Source of the DNA: Neisseriaceae bacterium | GTDB lineage: Bacteria > Pseudomonadota > Gammaproteobacteria > Burkholderiales > Neisseriaceae | Reading direction: 5' to 3' | Assembly (NCBI GenBank): GCA_017518785.1 | Contig: JAFWUA010000130.1 | Location: 1 to 15,444 of the forward strand | Length of the DNA: 15,444 bases | In this document: in pieces, positions 13,166 through 15,444 of the stretch | How positions within the stretch are numbered: the first letter of the stretch is position 1 | Layout: each line of letters starts with the position of its first letter | The notes under the pieces: generated by a model | What the model saw: the letters and a program-made list of their open reading frames with translations, nothing else | Told to the model about the DNA's origin: nothing | Database searches by the model: none | Program-made: the position numbers and the translations under genes

Positions 13166-13684
13166 TTAGTGAGAGTTATATAATGCCTGTGATTTTTGGG
13201 ATAAATCATCACAAAAACGAACTAAATCGCCTTTTATTTTGCTGTGAATCAATTGATTGTTTTGCCAATAGCAACGTAATTGTGAATTTTGTTTGCCACG
13301 TTCATCACTCCAAGAATTGTTAGAATATGCAAAAATCAATTCTGATGTGTCATCATCAAATAGATATTCTTCATAAATCTTATCGGCAGATTTTTTAGAA
13401 GATTGAACTGTGATAAAACTTATATTGCCATTACTTTTCAAAAAAGAGACTGTCTCTTGGGTATTTTTATCGGTGTGTTGAGTAATATTTTTGCGATTAG
13501 CTGCTTGTTTACTAATACCAGTATAATATTTACGAATTTTAGCAACTGCGGCAGGTTCTTTGCTTGTAGCAACATTTAAAGTTTCCTGATATGCCGCTTG
13601 TGGTTCGTGTGCACTTGTCAAAATTGGCATAGCCAATAAACCTGACATGGTGAATACATAAGCGATTTGTGTGTAATTTTTCAT
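13166..13684 (-). CDS. Exported protein of unknown function
   Basis: 172-aa protein with a signal peptide (MKNYTQIAYVFTMSGLLAMPILTSA, predicted cleavage before HEPQ). The mature part is polar, rich in Lys, Asn and Ser. Two cysteines (about 137 in LRCYWQNN and 157 in VRFCDDL) could form a disulfide in the periplasm. A predicted beta-rich middle (ISFITVQSSKK, then EEYLFDDDTSELIFAYSNNSW) looks like a small beta-sheet domain. I do not recognise the family. It lies between tusA (51-base gap) and pyrC (23-base gap), same direction; neither neighbour suggests a function. Confidence 0.8.
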   Translation of the reverse strand: MKNYTQIAYVFTMSGLLAMPILTSAHEPQAAYQETLNVATSKEPAAVAKIRKYYTGISKQAANRKNITQHTDKNTQETVSFLKSNGNISFITVQSSKKSADKIYEEYLFDDDTSELIFAYSNNSWSDERGKQNSQLRCYWQNNQLIHSKIKGDLVRFCDDLSQKSQALYNSH

Positions 13685-13735
13685 CAGATTAACTCCACAT
13701 AAATTAAAAAAGTTCGATTGATGACAACTATTAGA

Positions 13736-13969
13736 CTACTTGTGTTGAATAATTAAGTGAAAAACAGTTTGACCATCTTCAATTACAGTGTCTTGAGATA
13801 GCAAGATGTGCCCTGTTTGACGACAAAAAGCTACAAAATCATTTGGTGCCCCACTATCTGTTGCCCATATCTCCAAAGTGTCTTGACTTTCAAGCTGTGC
13901 CAATGCCTTTTTAGCACGCAAAATTGGAAGAGGACATTTTAAACCTCGTACATCTAATTTTTCTTGCAT
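13736..13969 (-). CDS. tusA: TusA-family sulfurtransferase
   Basis: 77-aa cytoplasmic sulfur carrier of the TusA/SirA/YeeD fold. The N-terminal signature LDVRGLKCPLPILRAKKAL carries the CPxP motif with the persulfide cysteine C12. In E. coli TusA accepts sulfur from IscS and passes it to TusBCD for 2-thiouridine formation in tRNA (family knowledge); other TusA-like proteins serve other pathways. A second cysteine at about 59 (VAFCRQTGH) is in a region often conserved as Lys/Gly in the family. It follows the inverted uptake-sequence pair that ends the lipoprotein unit, and precedes the exported-protein gene. Confidence 0.9.
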   Translation of the reverse strand: MQEKLDVRGLKCPLPILRAKKALAQLESQDTLEIWATDSGAPNDFVAFCRQTGHILLSQDTVIEDGQTVFHLIIQHK

Positions 13970-13998
13970 AATGTTTTTTTCTCAAACAAATCTTAAAT

Positions 13999-14031
13999 AG
14001 TCTGCCGGAAAAATAATATTTCCGGCAGACT
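13999..14031 (-). terminator. Inverted uptake-sequence pair, terminator after the lipoprotein gene
   Basis: AGTCTGCCGGAAA (13999-14011) and TTTCCGGCAGACT (14019-14031) form a perfect 13-bp stem with a tight 7-base loop between the lipoprotein remnant and tusA. The minus-strand tail after the stem, ATTTAAG, is only weakly T-rich. Confidence 0.7.
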
Positions 14032-14055
14032 TATAAATTGAAAATTAATCAATAT

Positions 14056-14571
14056 TTATTGGCGATTAGCACCAAATACACCTTGTAAGCTTTGATTTTT
14101 ATCATTAAACGCACCTGCTATATTTTCTGCATTTGGTCCGTAAAACTTGCCTTCGGTACTAACATTATCGGTCTTACCCTTAAATTCATTACCAGAAATA
14201 CGAGCGGCAATTCGAGTGGTAGATGGGATTTTAATTTGAGCTTGTTTTTTCTCTTCCGCAGTCCAATCACTTTCGTTTCTTAATCTCCAATTATTCATTT
14301 TGCCATCAAGCTTTTTATTAGCAAAATCAACGTCAATTTCCACATCAGCAGTATAAGAATCTCCATATTTAACATTTTTAGGATTTAATCCTAATGATAA
14401 GCCAGAGTAATGTGCTGTACCAGTTGTTGGCATAGACGTAACAGTGGTTTCCTCACCATGATAAAAGGTAGTTAGATAAGCAGGAATGTTGTTTTCAACA
14501 TCTGAATCTAAATCCAATAAACCATAACGAGCATATGCCGTACCACGCTTACCTTGTGTTGGTCCAATCAT
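14056..14571 (-). pseudogene. Surface lipoprotein, C-terminal fragment (TbpB-type beta-barrel domain)
   Basis: 171 residues that continue the upstream fragment in another frame. The segment carries the pattern of the eight-stranded C-terminal barrel shared by TbpB, NHBA and factor H-binding protein: KRGTAYARYGLLDL at the start, MPTTGTAHYSG in the middle, then EGKFYGPNAENIAGAF and the terminal LQGVFGANRQ. Such lipoproteins are moved to the cell surface by Slam (family knowledge). Its first ATG overlaps the stop of the N-terminal fragment (ATGA). It has no signal peptide of its own, so even if translated by coupling it would not be exported alone. Adding one base in the CCC at the junction would fuse the frames. 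Confidence 0.82.
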
Positions 14572-15032
14572 GGGAACAACACTTTGGTTGCTGTTAATTT
14601 CATAGTGTTTATCCCATTTTTCAACGGTTTTGGGTCTTGTTCTAACTCATCATAAGCCAATATACCATCTGCATTGTGTTCAAAGAAATTAAAAGTTTTG
14701 CCTGCTACCTTAAACGTTTTGTAATCATTTTTATCAAAAGAAAACTTACTTGGTGCAGTTTTGAGTTGTAAAGTACCGTTGTCGTCATCACCGGTAAGTA
14801 TCCACGAATTATCTCCTATATCAATATTACTGTTAATGGTTGGAGTTTCTGCATTGCCATTGTTGGTTTGAGATGAACCGTTATTACTTCCGGTATTATT
14901 GTGAATTTTGCCATTGTTAGATTGGCAGTTGCCACAATCAGTTGGAACTGGTTGCGTTGTTCCATTATCATCAGAACCACCACCACAAGCGGCAAGAGTA
15001 AGTGAGGTTAGCAAAATTGCAAGTTTTTTCAT
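14568..15032 (-). pseudogene. Surface lipoprotein, N-terminal fragment (frameshifted)
   Basis: 154 residues from the ATG at 15030-15032, which has AAGGAA (15039-15044) six bases upstream. Lipoprotein signal MKKLAILLTSLTLAAC followed directly by GGGSDD, the glycine-rich tether typical of Slam-dependent neisserial surface lipoproteins. A low-complexity Asn/Ser/Gly/Thr linker follows, then the first part of a folded domain (FKVAGKTFNFFEH). The frame ends at 14568-14570 within what should be a continuous domain, and the rest continues in the next frame. Intact, the protein would be about 325 aa. The ligand cannot be told from this sequence; the family includes binders of iron carriers, haem carriers and factor H. 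Confidence 0.82.
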
Positions 15033-15068
15033 ATTCAATTCCTTTTGTGTTTAAAAATTAAGCATCAG

Positions 15069-15077
15069 ATTTTATCA
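15069..15077 (-). promoter_or_regulatory. Extended -10 promoter candidate for the lipoprotein gene
   Basis: On the minus strand TGATAAAAT (-10 TAAAAT at 15069-15074) lies about 37 bases before the lipoprotein ATG, just after the murF terminator. There is no clear -35 box. Confidence 0.3.
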
Positions 15078-15145
15078 GATAAAAAATAAAAAAGTCTGCC
15101 GGAAAGCTTTTTATGTGATTTAAAAAACCTTTCCGGCAGACTTTT
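15078..15145 (-). terminator. Inverted uptake-sequence pair, strong terminator of murF
   Basis: AAAAGTCTGCCGGAAAG (15090-15106) and CTTTCCGGCAGACTTTT (15129-15145) form a perfect 17-bp stem. The 22-base loop can pair further through its CTTTTTA and TAAAAAAC segments. On the minus strand the stem is followed by a long T-rich tract (about 15080-15092). It lies 14 bases after the murF stop. Confidence 0.88.
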
Positions 15146-15159
15146 AATTTTTTACAATT

Positions 15160-15444
15160 TCACACATCTAAACTACCAACTATTTCTTCCATTTTCATAA
15201 AGCGTGAACCTTTGAATAAGATGGTTGTTTGTGGGTTTGTTAATGTTTTTAAATGAGATATAAGTGTTTTTTTATCTGCACACCAAATTCCGTGTTCGCC
15301 AAAACCATTTGCTGCGTATTGCGATAATTCTCCAACAAATAGAGCATGTTCTATACCTTTATCGCGTGCATATTCGCCGATTTGACGGTGAAAATCTTCT
15401 GCCAAATTTCCCAATTCACCCATATCGCCCATTACAAAAACACG
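15160..15444 (-). CDS. murF: UDP-N-acetylmuramoyl-tripeptide--D-alanyl-D-alanine ligase, C-terminal end
   Basis: Last 94 or so residues of MurF, which adds D-Ala-D-Ala to UDP-MurNAc-tripeptide in the cytoplasm; the gene continues beyond the right edge of the window. Seen are the C-terminal-domain signatures VFVMGDMGELG, AEDFHRQIGEYARDKGI, FVGE, and the terminal ILFKGSRFMKMEEIV, which is highly typical of MurF. The stop TGA is at 15160-15162, and a strong hairpin terminator follows at once. In Neisseria murF is in the division and cell-wall cluster with mraY nearby (recalled); here the next gene is a lipoprotein gene. Confidence 0.95.
   Translation of the reverse strand, partial: RVFVMGDMGELGNLAEDFHRQIGEYARDKGIEHALFVGELSQYAANGFGEHGIWCADKKTLISHLKTLTNPQTTILFKGSRFMKMEEIVGSLDV

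Noticed and set aside
13381..13392. Further uptake-sequence copy (TATCGGCAGATT) in the exported-protein gene
   Set aside because: It breaks the central CCGG of the motif, which every other copy outside the tandem array keeps.
14568..14571. Two separate, deliberately overlapping lipoprotein genes
   Set aside because: The second fragment has no export signal and starts inside a domain that is continuous with the first, so a frameshift is the simpler reading.
15033..15038. TTG start two codons upstream of the lipoprotein ATG
   Set aside because: The ATG at 15030-15032 has AAGGAA at the right distance and gives a standard lipoprotein signal.

Overview
The window looks like chromosomal DNA of an AT-rich (roughly one-third GC) member of the Neisseriaceae (Betaproteobacteria). 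The reasons are: housekeeping proteins that resemble Neisseria versions (PyrC, the Neisseria-type hypoxanthine-guanine phosphoribosyltransferase, MurF, MltB); the tsaB-rimI-UDG-like gene order; a Slam/TbpB-type surface lipoprotein; and a 12-mer, AGTCTGCCGGAA, repeated very densely on both strands. That 12-mer behaves exactly like a Neisseriaceae DNA uptake sequence (DUS). It sits inside genes, and as inverted pairs that form terminators. The genus cannot be fixed from sequence alone.

Layout. 1-366: end of an unrecognised gene, converging on cca. 363-2512 (minus): gluQ-cca, two tRNA-modifying/maturing enzymes. 2569-4305 (plus): tsaB-rimI-UDG-like operon, divergent from gluQ. 4310-4483: a tandem array of ten perfect uptake-sequence copies at 13-bp spacing plus three degenerate copies at 15-bp spacing. 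4501-6086 (minus): an ArsR-type (YgaV/BigR-like) regulator, a rhodanese-DUF2892 protein (YgaP-like), a small DUF2892 protein and an AhpD-like protein, with a good promoter at one end and an intrinsic terminator at the other; this is probably a reactive-sulfur response operon. 6135-6857 (minus): rsmE. 6858-7218: a 361-base gap with one uptake sequence, a possible decayed Correia-type repeat, a promoter and two hairpins. 7219-8912 (plus): argF-cobB with overlapping stop/start. 8929-8970: an uptake-sequence hairpin between convergent units.

8976-15444 (all minus, read from right to left): the end of murF and a strong terminator; a surface lipoprotein gene broken by a frameshift; tusA; an unrecognised exported protein; pyrC and a terminator; hpt; mltB; tRNA-Arg(CCG); a TPR-like exported protein; ampD. 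Two of these (mltB, ampD) act in murein turnover and recycling, and murF makes the murein precursor.

The most unusual items are the tandem uptake-sequence array, the uptake-sequence dialect itself (closest to the Simonsiella form but apparently altered in the CTG core thought to be invariant), the split lipoprotein, a sirtuin lacking zinc cysteines translationally coupled to argF, and the structured argF leader.
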